A DNA stretch of 64,000 nucleotides from an uncultured Isosphaeraceae bacterium (GCA_945957605.1 CAMFLR010000006.1:186001-250000), one strand, 5' to 3'. Shown: positions 17,616 to 27,292, counted from the first letter of the stretch. Translations and numbers: made by a program. The notes: a model not told the origin generated them from the letters alone.

Positions 17616-20579
17616 TCAAGCAGTTTGAATCATGCGAAATGGCGCGGGGCTCCGGCGCCTGAGAAACGCCCAGGTGCTTGTGACGAACATCCCGAAAACT
17701 CCCGCAGCCGACGCCATTTTGCCCACGGCGAACGATCGCGGTTGATATTCGTAAACCAGCTTATGTTTGCCCGATTCAACCGCCGCACCGCGCATCATCC
17801 GATTCACGCGAAGAATCTCGGAGGGTTGACCGTCAATCGTCAGCGTCCAGCCGGGATAGTAGACGTCCGAGAGAATCACGAATCCGGGTCGATTCATCGA
17901 GACTTCAAGCTCGACGCGCTGGGGGTTGATCAGCTTAACATTCACCGTCTCGTCAAAACCGGTCGGACCGTGCGACCGATATCGCGCGAACGCCGCACCA
18001 TTTGACGTCTCCAGAATCGCGATTGACTTCAAATCAAGGACGTGCCGCGTCTCGTCTTCCCAGAGCGAGTCGCCGTTGTAAAGCATCTCTTCCATCGGAT
18101 CCTTGCGCTGCATGCGCGAGAGACCTTCAATCGGCGGTGCCAATCGCACGTCGTGCACCACCCAGGCCCGGGGAAATGCGTTGGGATTTCGCACGATCTG
18201 GAAGTCAGAGTTGCGCAGGAATTCCTGCTGCCGCTTCTCGCTATCGGGGCCTTCCCACGCATTGGTTGGTGGGTAAATTCGCTCGATCTCTTGCAGAAAC
18301 GCGGCCGCGCCTCGCTCGGGACTTGTCCAGGGCGTGATCATCGGCAGCACAAAGTAACGCGAATTCCAGAGGTCGAATCCACGCCTTGGAAAATAGACTG
18401 GGCGATCTTCCAAGTTGAGGTGCATCTTCTGGGCGAGCGCAGGAGTGAGCTTCACCGTGAATGGCGAGAAGAACCATTCGTAATCGTAAAGCTCGGCGAC
18501 GCCCTGCGTGTGGGTGTATTCCACGTTGTACGGCAGACCATACTTGGGCTGGATCGTATCGCGTTCCCAGCGAATGAAGTCGACAACGCGTTCGTGCGAA
18601 TTTTCCTGACGCCACGCTTCCGGCCCCCAGATCGGCATGCGGTGAATTCGGTACGGCCCTGGCGCAGGATTCTGCTTCTCCGCGGCCTCAATGATCTCGA
18701 GAACCTTGGGCTTGCTCTCGAACTCGGCTTGATTGGATGTCATGACCAACCTGGCATTCGCAACCGCCAGATCGACGCCGACGATCGCGATCATCAAACA
18801 TGCGGCGAGTTGTGGTCGTTGGGAGTTGAGTCGCACGATCAACGCGAAGATAGCGAGCAACACACAACATTGCCCAAATGCAGCCACGATATTGAACCAT
18901 GCTCCGCCCGGCTCGAGCGGGCCAAACGACGATGCGAACGAATTGCGCTGAAAGATTCCGCGAATCTGACCGGCAAAAATCAGGGAGCCACACAATCCAG
19001 CAATCGAAAGCCCCGCAAGAATCTTGAACGCCCGAGACCGCCTCGCATCGTCCCTGCTCGACACACGATCCCAGCCAAAACCCGCGAGCAGCGTAACCGC
19101 CAGTACGGTAAACGTCAGCAACTTGCTGGGATAGCGAAACTGCTGGAATCCCGGAACAAATGTTGAAATGAACCAATAAAAACTACCGTCGCCATCGCGA
19201 AGATAGCCATCGAGGCGAATCGCGTTTGTATCGTAAGGATCGTGGGGGCCGACGTAGGAAGCGATCGGCGAGAAAAACCGGCCGAGCCAGAGTGGGCTAA
19301 GATATTCGCCGAACGATGCGAGCAAGGTGACGAAACCAATGATCGTCAACCACCCGCGCCAGGTTGGCCCGCGTTTGAATCCCATACCAGCGAGGGCGAG
19401 CAAGAGCGTCAGCCCACCGACATAGAGCGACGGCACCCAGATGCGATGTCCTGTCGCCGGAGGAATTACTCCGAGCCATGACCGATTGCCGTCGTTGATC
19501 GTGCCAAACACATTCGGCCACGCAAACTCGACGACGCGATACGGCTCGAGGCTAAAGGGATAAATGTCGTGCGAGCCTTCTTCAGTATTCCGGCTCGTCA
19601 GCCTCGTGAACTCGATCACTGGGAGAAGTTGGGCCGACGCCGCGAGTCCACCGAGCCCCGCAGCCACGACGAGGCCCATGTATTGCTGTGCCAGCGTTCG
19701 GGCACCGGGTTGCCGTCTTCGCCATTTATCGAAGAAATAGAATCCCGCCATAGCCCACAAACAGAGGACGCCGATGGGCACAAAAGGCGACCACGTAAAC
19801 GTGGGAACCGGGATCTTTTTGGGTCGAGCTTCGCCCAGAACGTGCGCGACAAAAATCGTCACGCCAAACCACGCGAATATGCCCATGCCAATGAGTAGCC
19901 AGTGGCGAGGTCGTAGGCGAATGCCGCTATCGTCGGGCGATTTCGGCGGCTTGCGTGTAAGCAAAAGCGCGTAGCCACCAGCGCACAATCCTTCGAGATA
20001 CGCCGCCTGCGGCTCGCCTCCGAGCACTTGCATCGCCAGAACGACGGCCAGGCCAACAATCGCGATTCGCTGTCCTTTTCTCAGCCAGGCGTCAATCGCC
20101 CAGAATCCCCACGGCACCCACGCCGCACCGACGAGATAGATGATGTTGCAATACTGAAAGAGCACCGGCGCGCCAAAGGCATAACTGAGTGCGGAGATGA
20201 CGGCCCCTGTGATGCTAATCCCCAACGATCTCGCAAAAATGAACATCCCTGCAAAGCAAAGGATTGCATGTACAATGATGTAAACGCGGGCGGCGAGTGC
20301 ATAAGGCAGAACCGCGTAAATGATTTTGCCGGGATAGAGAACGGCCGCAGTGGGATTGCCAAGCAGCGGCATACCCGCGTTCTCTTCGGTTTCCCAGAGC
20401 GGTACGCGACCCGCATCCCACTCCGACTGCACCTTCTGGTACAGCGGATAGTAGAAATGCGCAGCATCGCGATAGGCGAATTGCCGCCCGAGAATGGCGT
20501 CGCCGAAGAACGCCCAGAGGGTAAACAATCCTACGAGGGTCGCGACGATGATCGGAGCCCGGCGAGCCATCAAATTCAT
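17616..20579 (-). CDS. YfhO-like polytopic membrane protein
   Basis: This is a protein of about 987 residues with roughly twelve to fourteen hydrophobic helices in the first 620 residues and a long extracytoplasmic C-terminal part. Near the end is a beta-rich segment (PGFVILSDVYYPGWTLTIDG) and then a last membrane helix. The N-terminal pattern FAYRDAAHFYYPLYQ followed by LWETEENAGMPLLGN is characteristic of the YfhO/GT-C-like family. Bacterial YfhO proteins are linked to sugar decoration of surface polymers; the sugar and polymer here are unknown. I chose the ATG at 20579. An upstream GTG at 20606 and another ATG at 20570 are alternatives. It is the first gene of a leftward run with the secreted 229-residue protein and the sigma pair. 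Confidence 0.85.
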   Translation of the reverse strand: MNLMARRAPIIVATLVGLFTLWAFFGDAILGRQFAYRDAAHFYYPLYQKVQSEWDAGRVPLWETEENAGMPLLGNPTAAVLYPGKIIYAVLPYALAARVYIIVHAILCFAGMFIFARSLGISITGAVISALSYAFGAPVLFQYCNIIYLVGAAWVPWGFWAIDAWLRKGQRIAIVGLAVVLAMQVLGGEPQAAYLEGLCAGGYALLLTRKPPKSPDDSGIRLRPRHWLLIGMGIFAWFGVTIFVAHVLGEARPKKIPVPTFTWSPFVPIGVLCLWAMAGFYFFDKWRRRQPGARTLAQQYMGLVVAAGLGGLAASAQLLPVIEFTRLTSRNTEEGSHDIYPFSLEPYRVVEFAWPNVFGTINDGNRSWLGVIPPATGHRIWVPSLYVGGLTLLLALAGMGFKRGPTWRGWLTIIGFVTLLASFGEYLSPLWLGRFFSPIASYVGPHDPYDTNAIRLDGYLRDGDGSFYWFISTFVPGFQQFRYPSKLLTFTVLAVTLLAGFGWDRVSSRDDARRSRAFKILAGLSIAGLCGSLIFAGQIRGIFQRNSFASSFGPLEPGGAWFNIVAAFGQCCVLLAIFALIVRLNSQRPQLAACLMIAIVGVDLAVANARLVMTSNQAEFESKPKVLEIIEAAEKQNPAPGPYRIHRMPIWGPEAWRQENSHERVVDFIRWERDTIQPKYGLPYNVEYTHTQGVAELYDYEWFFSPFTVKLTPALAQKMHLNLEDRPVYFPRRGFDLWNSRYFVLPMITPWTSPERGAAAFLQEIERIYPPTNAWEGPDSEKRQQEFLRNSDFQIVRNPNAFPRAWVVHDVRLAPPIEGLSRMQRKDPMEEMLYNGDSLWEDETRHVLDLKSIAILETSNGAAFARYRSHGPTGFDETVNVKLINPQRVELEVSMNRPGFVILSDVYYPGWTLTIDGQPSEILRVNRMMRGAAVESGKHKLVYEYQPRSFAVGKMASAAGVFGMFVTSTWAFLRRRSPAPFRMIQTA

Positions 20580-20999
20580 TCCTGCCTGACTAACCTCAGC
20601 GACCACGCGCCATCACGTGCGGCCTCGACGGATTCGATCGTAACATGCCGCCCCCCGGAAACGAAAACATCCGGCGCCCTTTCTCGCGAAGTCGTCAGAG
20701 CCCTCGTTGATTCAGTTCACAAATCTCACCCGACCGCAGGGACTCGCTAATGTTTCTCGGCCGATTTAGAGAATCGCAGTGGCAATGGACACAACAATCG
20801 GCTGATTCCCGCTAAGGCCTGCTGAGACCAGTCAACGCCTCTATCTTCGATCCGTTGATCGCTCTCAGAGGCACGTTGAAGACCCTTCCACAAGAAAATC
20901 TTGGCAGGTGAATGAACGAACGCAGCTTAGGATGAGTGCGTGCGGTCTGCGTTCGGCATTCTCATGCGCACCTCCCGCTACAGATTTCGGAGCTCAAAT
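20580..20999. other. Divergent intergenic region, no gene seen
   Basis: About 420 bp separate the divergent YfhO-like and WD40-like genes. It should hold both promoters. An in-frame extension of the WD40-like gene back to a GTG at 20940 is possible. I find no repeat, RNA gene or terminator. Confidence 0.5.
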
Positions 21000-22238
21000 A
21001 TGCTCTCACGGCAAAACTCTCCGACGTCGTTAATCACCCGCCGGAGTCTCCGATGCGCGATCGCACTCGTCCTTGGCGGACAACTGATGTGCGCCAAAGG
21101 AGAGGAGCCTAAGCCTCGAGAGAATCCTTCGGCTGTGGAATTTCCAGAGATTCTGGGCAAAGACGTCGTGCCACTCGTTGACATAAAAAGCGACGAGTTT
21201 GGCGAGCATGTCGGCACTATCGACCGACTGGCTTTTGATCCGAGCGCGAAAACACTTGCCGTCGCCAGTAAGTACTCGAAACGGGATGATGGGGGTGTTT
21301 CGCTTTTCGACGTAAGATCCGGAAAGAAAAAGGCCGGATTCTTCGGCGCCCGCTCCCAATGGGTTTACAGTCTCGCATTCAGCCCGAAGGGTGATGTACT
21401 TGCTGCTTCGGATCACGAAGGCGGGCTGAAATTATGGGACGTCATCAACGGGCGCAAGATCGAAGATCTCATCGGTATAAAGCCCGATGAAATCGACTTG
21501 CTCAAGGATGAAAAGAATTCGAGCGGTCATCTGAGATTCGACAGAGACGGCCACACGCTTTACCTGCTGTCCGGACGGGAAAGACCCGTTCGTCGCTGGG
21601 ATATTTCAACTCGAATGGAACTCGCAGCGTGGTCACTTCCAGCAAAAGCGACTGCAGTGGACATTGGTCTCAACCCCGATCGCATTTTTGCATGGCTCAG
21701 TGAATCAGGTGGACCAGGAGTCTCTCGTGAAGAAATGACATGGCTCTTCCTCTGGAACGTCGCCGAGAAGAAGGAGATTTGGAGGTATTCCAAACTTATC
21801 GCGGTGGATGCGTGGATAAGCGTCAGTCCAGATGGGCGGCGAGTGACCGTGCGCGATGTTTCACACGACGAAAAGTTGACTCCAGAGAGTACGTTGAACA
21901 TTCTCGACGGCGCTAGTGGTCGACTGCTTGGGACTTTCGTTTCTCCGGATCCAATCCACTTTGTCGACATGAGTCCGAGCGGTCGCTACGTTGCCACGCA
22001 AAGTTGCGTCGAACGGACAGAGAACGGGCGCCGAGTCACCGTTTGCCGAATTCGCATCGTGGATGTCGACCGAGCATCACTCGTCTTCACGATTCAGCCG
22101 AAACTGATTAATTCTGGCCTGGGACCGATTGCGTTTAGTCATGATGACAAGCTGATTGCTTTGCGTACAGGACCTGACTCGGAAGTTCAAATCTGGGACT
22201 TCGAGAAGCTTCGAGAGCGTGCGAGAATGAAACCTTAG
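21000..22238 (+). CDS. Secreted WD40-like beta-propeller protein
   Basis: This 412-residue protein has an Arg-containing N-region, a hydrophobic stretch (CAIALVLGG) and a likely signal peptidase site soon after. The rest is a WD40-like propeller. Repeats read IDRLAFDPSAKTLAVAS...VSLFDVRSG, then VYSLAFSPKGDVLAAS...LKLWDVING, and later copies end in RRWDIST, LFLWNV and VQIWDFEK. Such propellers mediate protein contacts and often occur as secreted or periplasmic scaffolds in planctomycetes. The ATG at 21000 has CGGAG at good spacing and gives the better signal peptide. A GTG at 20940 with an AGGA site is also possible (432 residues). Its partner is unknown. It converges with the peroxidase gene. 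Confidence 0.8.
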   Translation: MLSRQNSPTSLITRRSLRCAIALVLGGQLMCAKGEEPKPRENPSAVEFPEILGKDVVPLVDIKSDEFGEHVGTIDRLAFDPSAKTLAVASKYSKRDDGGVSLFDVRSGKKKAGFFGARSQWVYSLAFSPKGDVLAASDHEGGLKLWDVINGRKIEDLIGIKPDEIDLLKDEKNSSGHLRFDRDGHTLYLLSGRERPVRRWDISTRMELAAWSLPAKATAVDIGLNPDRIFAWLSESGGPGVSREEMTWLFLWNVAEKKEIWRYSKLIAVDAWISVSPDGRRVTVRDVSHDEKLTPESTLNILDGASGRLLGTFVSPDPIHFVDMSPSGRYVATQSCVERTENGRRVTVCRIRIVDVDRASLVFTIQPKLINSGLGPIAFSHDDKLIALRTGPDSEVQIWDFEKLRERARMKP

Positions 22239-22378
22239 AGGCTGATCAGTTGGCGCAGAAACCGAGTAAGAAAAAAGGCGCGGAACAGAGGGAATGATCC
22301 CCATGCCCGCGCCCGGTTTGATGCATTCAAGCTTCGCAAAAGCGTTCCGATGAGCAGAGCCGGCGCGGCCCGGATTCA

Positions 22379-23854
22379 TCAATAACGCAGGCCAATCATC
22401 GTGTGCGGCGAGTCGAGCCCCGCCTTCTTGGGCGGCGACGGCGGCGTCAGAGCCGCGCGAGGATCTGGGCTCTTGCCATCCGCACCCGGCGGCAAGGTTG
22501 GCAGCGCCACTTTTACTTCAGCACCGGTCAACGACTTCATGAACTCGACGAGGTCCGCCTTTTCCGAAGGAGTCAGCTTGAGCGGCTGAATATCCTTGTC
22601 GAGCGACGGATTCGGATTCCCACCCTTGTCGTAGAAGTCGATCACGCCCGCCAGCGTCGTTTCGCTGCCGTCGTGCATGTAAGGTCCAGTGCGAGTAACG
22701 TCGCGCACGGTCGGCGTCTTGAACGCACCAACGGACTTCTCGTTCTTGGCCCCAATCGGCTCGATCGCGAAGCGTCCCAGGTCGGCGAACTTGCCGTCTT
22801 TCTCGATCCAACCAACGCCAAGGTTGTGGAACTCCTCGTCCGAGAAGTTCGCACCGGCGTGACACGACGTACAACCGGCTTTCTTGAGGGGCACACCTGC
22901 CTTGAACTCATCGTCTGTTCGAAGCCTAAGACCAAACAAGACCATCCCACGCTTGGCACTATCGCTCATCGCCTTGAGCGATTCTGGCGAATCACCCATG
23001 GCGTATTGGTCGTAAGCCGAATTGCCGGTGAGTGCGGTGGCTCGCTCGAATGCCGCGATCGCCTTGGCAACGCCGTCGAGCGTCACGTCGGTACCGAATA
23101 CCTTCTGGAACTGTTCGCGATAACCCGGAATCGTTCGCAGACGTTCGATAATCTGCTTGTAATCCTGGTCTCCCATTTCGATCGGATTCTGCGGCGGCCC
23201 TTGCGCCTGGCCTTCAAGCGACGGAGCGCGGCCGTCCCAGAACATCGTTCGGCCGAACACAGAGTTCAGAACCGTCGGAGCGTTGCGACCGCCGACCTGC
23301 CCTTTGATTCCAATCGACGTCTTGAGCTGGTCGGTCCAACCCTTTTCGGGATTATGGCAGGTTGCGCAGCTTACCGTGGTGTCCTTGGAAATTCTCGCAT
23401 CAAAATAAAGCTGCTTGCCCAGTTCGACCTTCCCCTTCGTGAGCGGGTTCGAAGCGGGCGAGAACGAGGCGATCGGGCTCAGACCCAGCGGCGAGGTCAC
23501 GACCAGCGGTTCGTCTTTAACGTGCGTCTTATCGGCGGGGAGCCAGAGGAAATTCGTTGGGGTGGGGTTCTTGCTCTCGCCGCCCTTCACGTCGCCGGAC
23601 ACGACGTCGATCAACTGCTTGGGATCGACCGTCCGCACGGGGGTGACGGGAACTTCAGGCTTGCCGCCCTTGCTGTCGCCTTTGACTTCGGGCGCGTGTT
23701 CCGACTTCGCAACGGTTTGCCCCGGCGATGGCTGATTCGGCTTGAGATTCGGGGGCGCGGGGGACGGAAACTCTTTGGTCTCAAAACAGCCGAAAATCAT
23801 CAACGTCGGCAAACACGCGAGCAGCGTCAGATAAGAGCGCGAACGCGACTTCAT
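22379..23854 (-). CDS. Di-haem cytochrome c peroxidase / MauG-like lipoprotein
   Basis: This 491-residue protein has a lipoprotein signal peptide (LPTLMIFGC, Cys as lipid site) and a long Pro/Lys-rich linker. Two c-type haem sites follow: SCATCH near residue 170 and GCTSCH near residue 335. The spacing and the NAPTVLNSVFGRTMFWDGRA and FKTPTVRDVTRTGPYMHDG segments match bacterial cytochrome c peroxidase/MauG proteins. These reduce hydrogen peroxide or oxidise a partner in the periplasm. Many planctomycete genomes carry several paralogs, so the exact reaction is open. The ATG at 23854 has GGAG nine bases upstream; a longer frame to 23947 lacks a signal peptide. A ferredoxin gene lies 136 bp upstream on the same strand. 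Confidence 0.9.
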   Translation of the reverse strand: MKSRSRSYLTLLACLPTLMIFGCFETKEFPSPAPPNLKPNQPSPGQTVAKSEHAPEVKGDSKGGKPEVPVTPVRTVDPKQLIDVVSGDVKGGESKNPTPTNFLWLPADKTHVKDEPLVVTSPLGLSPIASFSPASNPLTKGKVELGKQLYFDARISKDTTVSCATCHNPEKGWTDQLKTSIGIKGQVGGRNAPTVLNSVFGRTMFWDGRAPSLEGQAQGPPQNPIEMGDQDYKQIIERLRTIPGYREQFQKVFGTDVTLDGVAKAIAAFERATALTGNSAYDQYAMGDSPESLKAMSDSAKRGMVLFGLRLRTDDEFKAGVPLKKAGCTSCHAGANFSDEEFHNLGVGWIEKDGKFADLGRFAIEPIGAKNEKSVGAFKTPTVRDVTRTGPYMHDGSETTLAGVIDFYDKGGNPNPSLDKDIQPLKLTPSEKADLVEFMKSLTGAEVKVALPTLPPGADGKSPDPRAALTPPSPPKKAGLDSPHTMIGLRY

Positions 23855-23990
23855 GAATGAGGCTCCATCAAGGTGAAAGTCGAGGCGCATCGGCCTGGAA
23901 AAGCGCGCAACGGGGACGCCCAACCGCAGTTGCTTCGGTCGTCCCACGTTTGAATCAGATTGTGGCCGGCCCGGTTTGGGTCAGTCCGGC

Positions 23991-24353
23991 TTATTTCTTG
24001 GCGACAAGCTTCTCAGCATTGCGCTGGGCGGAGTCGACCAGGTCGTTCCAGTGGCGGTCCATGTAGCTCGGCGGGCCGCCCTTCACTGCAACGGCCTGGG
24101 CTACGAGCGTGGTGTCGATCATGTCGATCGCGTCCCAGGGGCAAACCTGGGCGCAGTGCTTGCAGCCGATGCATCGGTCAAGGTCGACGTCGCACCAGGT
24201 CTGGAGGCTCGGGTGTTCTTCGCCCGGAACCTTGTAAATGCACTCGACCGGGCAAACCTCAACACACGACTCGCATCCCGTGCACCCGTCGGCGTGGATG
24301 ACCGCAAGGATCTTGGGGACGACCTTGCGAGGTTTTCCGGCTAGTGAGGCCAT
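23991..24353 (-). CDS. 2[4Fe-4S] ferredoxin
   Basis: This is a 120-residue cytosolic ferredoxin with two cluster motifs: CTGCESCVEVCP near residue 24 and CIGCKHCAQVCP near residue 61, each with the Cys-x2-Cys-x2-Cys-x3-Cys-Pro spacing. The 25-residue gap between motifs and the long helical C-terminal tail (about 35 residues) make it larger than simple clostridial ferredoxins. It would carry electrons to or from a redox enzyme, but no obvious partner enzyme is adjacent. The peroxidase downstream is periplasmic, so a direct link is unlikely. It is divergent from the thioesterase gene. Confidence 0.92.
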   Translation of the reverse strand: MASLAGKPRKVVPKILAVIHADGCTGCESCVEVCPVECIYKVPGEEHPSLQTWCDVDLDRCIGCKHCAQVCPWDAIDMIDTTLVAQAVAVKGGPPSYMDRHWNDLVDSAQRNAEKLVAKK

Positions 24354-24526
24354 TTCTATCAGGTCCCGTATGTGTGAACGGTGGAGCGACTGGCGCGTGG
24401 CGCGACCGCTTCACTGGACAATATTCCGGCGATCAATAATGATTATCGTTCAGTCGCCGCTCGGGGTCAAGAATCCCTTGGCGAATCTTCCCGAAAAGCC
24501 GCAAAGTCAGCAGGTTGCATCCCCTC

Positions 24527-24943
24527 ATGAAATCGATTCCGCGCATCGGGATGACTGGCGAGGAGCGAATCGTCGTCGGTCCGTCCAACCAGATCGTCTT
24601 TGCCGACGACGTGATGCCCGCCGTTCTTTCGACCCCCTGGCTCGTCGCGCACCTCGAATACGCCAGCCGAGACGCGATCGTCTCGTGCCTTGAAGATCAC
24701 GAACGAAGCGTCGGAACTTTCATCGAGGTCGAGCACCTCGCCCCTACCCCGGTGGGGTTCACGGTCGTCTGCAAATCGCGCGTGATTCATGTTTCCGGGC
24801 CCGTCGTGACATTTCAGATCGAAGCCCACGACGGTGTTGATGTTGTCGCTCGAGGATTGCACCGACGGCGCGTCATCGACGCCAGGCGCTTCGCCAAACG
24901 CCTGGATCGCAAACGCAACAAGGCTGATTCCAAACCAAGTTAA
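24527..24943 (+). CDS. FlK-like hot-dog thioesterase
   Basis: This is a 138-residue protein of hot-dog fold. The motifs VLSTPWLVAHLEYAS (helix alpha-1) and VGTFIEVEHLAPTPVGFTV closely follow the fluoroacetyl-CoA thioesterase FlK family. In that family a Thr, a Glu and a His make the active site; candidates visible here are the Thr of LSTP, the Glu of LEYAS and a later His. Most FlK-like proteins act on other acyl-CoAs, so fluoroacetate is not implied. The ATG at 24527 is preferred over an upstream TTG at 24515. It is divergent from the ferredoxin gene. Confidence 0.85.
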   Translation: MKSIPRIGMTGEERIVVGPSNQIVFADDVMPAVLSTPWLVAHLEYASRDAIVSCLEDHERSVGTFIEVEHLAPTPVGFTVVCKSRVIHVSGPVVTFQIEAHDGVDVVARGLHRRRVIDARRFAKRLDRKRNKADSKPS

Positions 24944-25038
24944 ACGCGTGTTGGAAACCGCTTGACCGCCACCCTCGGCACTGGTGGAATCGCACCCGGG
25001 TTGTTGCAACAAATCGACACACCTTGGGTGGCTCGGCC

Positions 25039-26148
25039 ATGGATCGCAGAACCTTTGTGGCAGCGGTGGGTGCATCGGCAGCGAGCCTGGCAGCAACTCG
25101 CGACTCGGCGAAGGCCGACGAGACGCCCGCCAAGCCCAAACCGCGATCGCACAAAATGGTCGTCGGCTGCCAGAAAGGGCCGACGACGCCCGAGATGCTC
25201 GACTACTTCAAGCGTCACGGCGTCGATCACATCTGCGGTTATCCGCCCCTTGCCAAAGGTGCCAAGCGCTGGAGTCTCGACGACCTCAAACGGACACGCG
25301 ACCTTTGCGAGCAACATGGCGTCACGCTCGCGATGGTTGCATTGCCGTTCTTGAGTTCGAGCCACATCGATCGCGAACAGCGCGGGGCGATCATGCTCGG
25401 CGACAAGGACGAGCGCGACCGCGATATCGACGACATCATCGCCATGATCGGCATGTGCGAGGAAGTTGGCATTCCGGCATTCAAGTACAACATGAGCCTG
25501 TTGGGCGTGCTGCGAACGAAGTCGACGCCGGGACGAGGCGGCACGGTTTATTCGACCTGGAAACTCAAGGACGCAAAGGCTTCACCCGAACTCACCCGCG
25601 CGGGCAAGGTGACGGCCGAAATGGCCTGGGAACGCATCACCTACTTCCTCGGCCGAGTCATTCCCGCCTGCGAGCATCACAATGTCCGCGCCGCCTGTCA
25701 TCCGCACGACCCGGGAGTTCCGCCCGCAGGTTTTCAAGGGATTTGCCGCGTGCTCGGCTCGTTCGACGGGCTCAAGAAGTTCGTAAGCATCCACGAAAAT
25801 CCGTACCACGGCCTGAACCTTTGCCTGGGGACGATGGCTGAGAATCTCGCCGATCCCGGTCGGGAGATTCACGAAGTCATCCGATACTTTGGAGCTAAAA
25901 AGAAGATCTTCAACATCCACTTCCGCAACATCAAAGGCCATCGCGACGATTTTCGCGAAGTCTTCCCCGATGAAGGTGACATGAACATGGTGGAAGTCGC
26001 GCGAACCTTGCGCGAAGTCGGCTTTGAAGGAATGGTAATGCCCGACCACATGCCGCATCACGCCGATGACAAGGCAGGTTTGCAGGCGTTTGCGTTTGGG
26101 TATGGCTACATTAAAGCAGTGCTTCAGGCGGTTGAATTGTTGGGGTAA
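25039..26148 (+). CDS. Mannonate dehydratase-like TIM-barrel enzyme with Tat-type signal
   Basis: This is a 369-residue protein. The N-terminus MDRRTFVAAVGASAASLA is a twin-arginine type signal. The rest is a TIM barrel with mannonate dehydratase (UxuA) motifs: ACHPHDPGVPP near residue 220, FNIHFRNI near 290 and VMPDHMPHH near 335. His, Asp and Cys or His residues at these places bind the metal in UxuA. UxuA converts D-mannonate to 2-keto-3-deoxygluconate. An exported copy suggests work on external uronate products, or a different sugar acid in the same fold (sugar phosphate isomerase/epimerase superfamily). The ATG at 25039 is preferred over an upstream TTG at 25024. Confidence 0.8.
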   Translation: MDRRTFVAAVGASAASLAATRDSAKADETPAKPKPRSHKMVVGCQKGPTTPEMLDYFKRHGVDHICGYPPLAKGAKRWSLDDLKRTRDLCEQHGVTLAMVALPFLSSSHIDREQRGAIMLGDKDERDRDIDDIIAMIGMCEEVGIPAFKYNMSLLGVLRTKSTPGRGGTVYSTWKLKDAKASPELTRAGKVTAEMAWERITYFLGRVIPACEHHNVRAACHPHDPGVPPAGFQGICRVLGSFDGLKKFVSIHENPYHGLNLCLGTMAENLADPGREIHEVIRYFGAKKKIFNIHFRNIKGHRDDFREVFPDEGDMNMVEVARTLREVGFEGMVMPDHMPHHADDKAGLQAFAFGYGYIKAVLQAVELLG

Positions 26149-26314
26149 AGGCCCAGCAAAAACGATGTGTTCGCAGTTGGAGTCGCGTAGAACCAGTTCG
26201 ATCATTCGATCCGTTGGCCCGCGCACGGCCGCATGGGTTCGCGTACAGATAGTCGCATCATTATTGATTCAGTTGTCTCACGCGCGACGAGTAATTCTCA
26301 GGTCCGCACTTCAA

Positions 26315-26707
26315 ATGAAATCGTCACCCAAAGTTTGCATCGCCGCTTTCATTTTTGTCGCAACCTCTACCGCCATCAATATTTATCAATATTCACAAAT
26401 CAGACTAAAAAATACAGTGATTGCCGAATTGAAGGAGATAACGGATTCTGAGCAACAAGAAGTCGTTGCAGCAGCGATTGAAGCTTACAAGCAAAACTCC
26501 AAGAACCAGTACCACGTGGAAATCTCCCAGGAATACCTTGCCAGATTTCGATCGAAAGCGACATTCAATAAATCGGCTCAAACTTGGAACGTGAAACTCG
26601 TCCGGAACGTCATGAACGATGCACCTGCGAAGGAAACGTACAACTTTAACGTAAGTCGTCGGTATGTCGGAAAGTTGGTCAGCGTCGAACTCGTCGGCGG
26701 CCTATGA
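26315..26707 (+). CDS. Small membrane-anchored protein of unknown function
   Basis: This is a 130-residue protein with one N-terminal membrane helix (CIAAFIFVATSTAINIY) followed by a short helical stretch rich in Glu and Lys. A mixed domain follows, ending in NVSRRYVGKLVSVELVGG. I recognise no family. The frame is open back to 26066, but the ATG at 26315 gives a sensible anchor and the upstream part overlaps the end of the dehydratase gene out of frame. There is no clear ribosome site, and the base composition is more A/T-rich than the neighbours. The gene may be a recent acquisition. Confidence 0.5.
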   Translation: MKSSPKVCIAAFIFVATSTAINIYQYSQIRLKNTVIAELKEITDSEQQEVVAAAIEAYKQNSKNQYHVEISQEYLARFRSKATFNKSAQTWNVKLVRNVMNDAPAKETYNFNVSRRYVGKLVSVELVGGL

Positions 26708-26844
26708 GTGCCATGAAAGACGCAGTGAGTCGGCCCCGTCCGATGCTTGCCTTTCGACCTGAATGACCAACACTGACGTGATTCTTCTCGGCAGCGGAAG
26801 ACAGCCCGCCGCAAGGTGAACCACCGAACATGGTAGTTGCTGCA

Positions 26845-27219
26845 TTACTCGAACCCATTTGCCCTTGCCCTGTCGGGAAGTGCGGCGACCTGAGATCTCG
26901 TATCCAACATTTTCCTGTACCAATACACGGCCTTATCGTTTTCGCCTGAGTCGACACAGTAAAGCCACAGATTATTCGCGGAGAAATGATGTCCGCAGTT
27001 GAACGCCCGCTCTAACCACTTCAATGCGAGCGGGAAATTATGGTCGGCTCCCATACCGACCGAGTAGAGAAACCCGACATGGTGCATCGCAAGGCAGTCG
27101 CCCTGATCGGCTCTTGCCAACAATTCAGAAAACACAGCGCGGCAATATTGATCAAGCTGCTCCGAGCCTTCGTCCACTGTACATGAAGGTATAAACTGGA
27201 TGATTTCGTACGTTGTCAT
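26845..27219 (-). CDS. Sel1-repeat-like small protein
   Basis: This is a 124-residue protein with one clear Sel1-like repeat: AMHHVGFLYSVGMG, then FPLALKWLERAFNCGH and a second, weaker copy. Sel1 repeats are TPR-related helical hairpins used for protein contacts. There is no signal peptide or membrane segment. The start is the ATG at 27219, with only a weak ribosome site. It lies between unrelated small genes. The partner is unknown. Confidence 0.65.
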   Translation of the reverse strand: MTTYEIIQFIPSCTVDEGSEQLDQYCRAVFSELLARADQGDCLAMHHVGFLYSVGMGADHNFPLALKWLERAFNCGHHFSANNLWLYCVDSGENDKAVYWYRKMLDTRSQVAALPDRARANGFE

Positions 27220-27292
27220 AGGCTCGCTCGCGGCATGGATTTAGACGTTGCATGTCGATCGGCCGAGTCCTCGGGACTAGAGCGTCGATCGA

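Noticed and set aside
22239-22378. Terminator between the WD40-like and peroxidase genes
   Set aside because: I looked for a hairpin with a T run between these convergent genes and found only weak, short stems.
22403-23860. 485-residue plus-strand frame over the peroxidase gene
   Set aside because: Antisense shadow of the di-haem peroxidase, with an Arg/His-rich composition and no domain.
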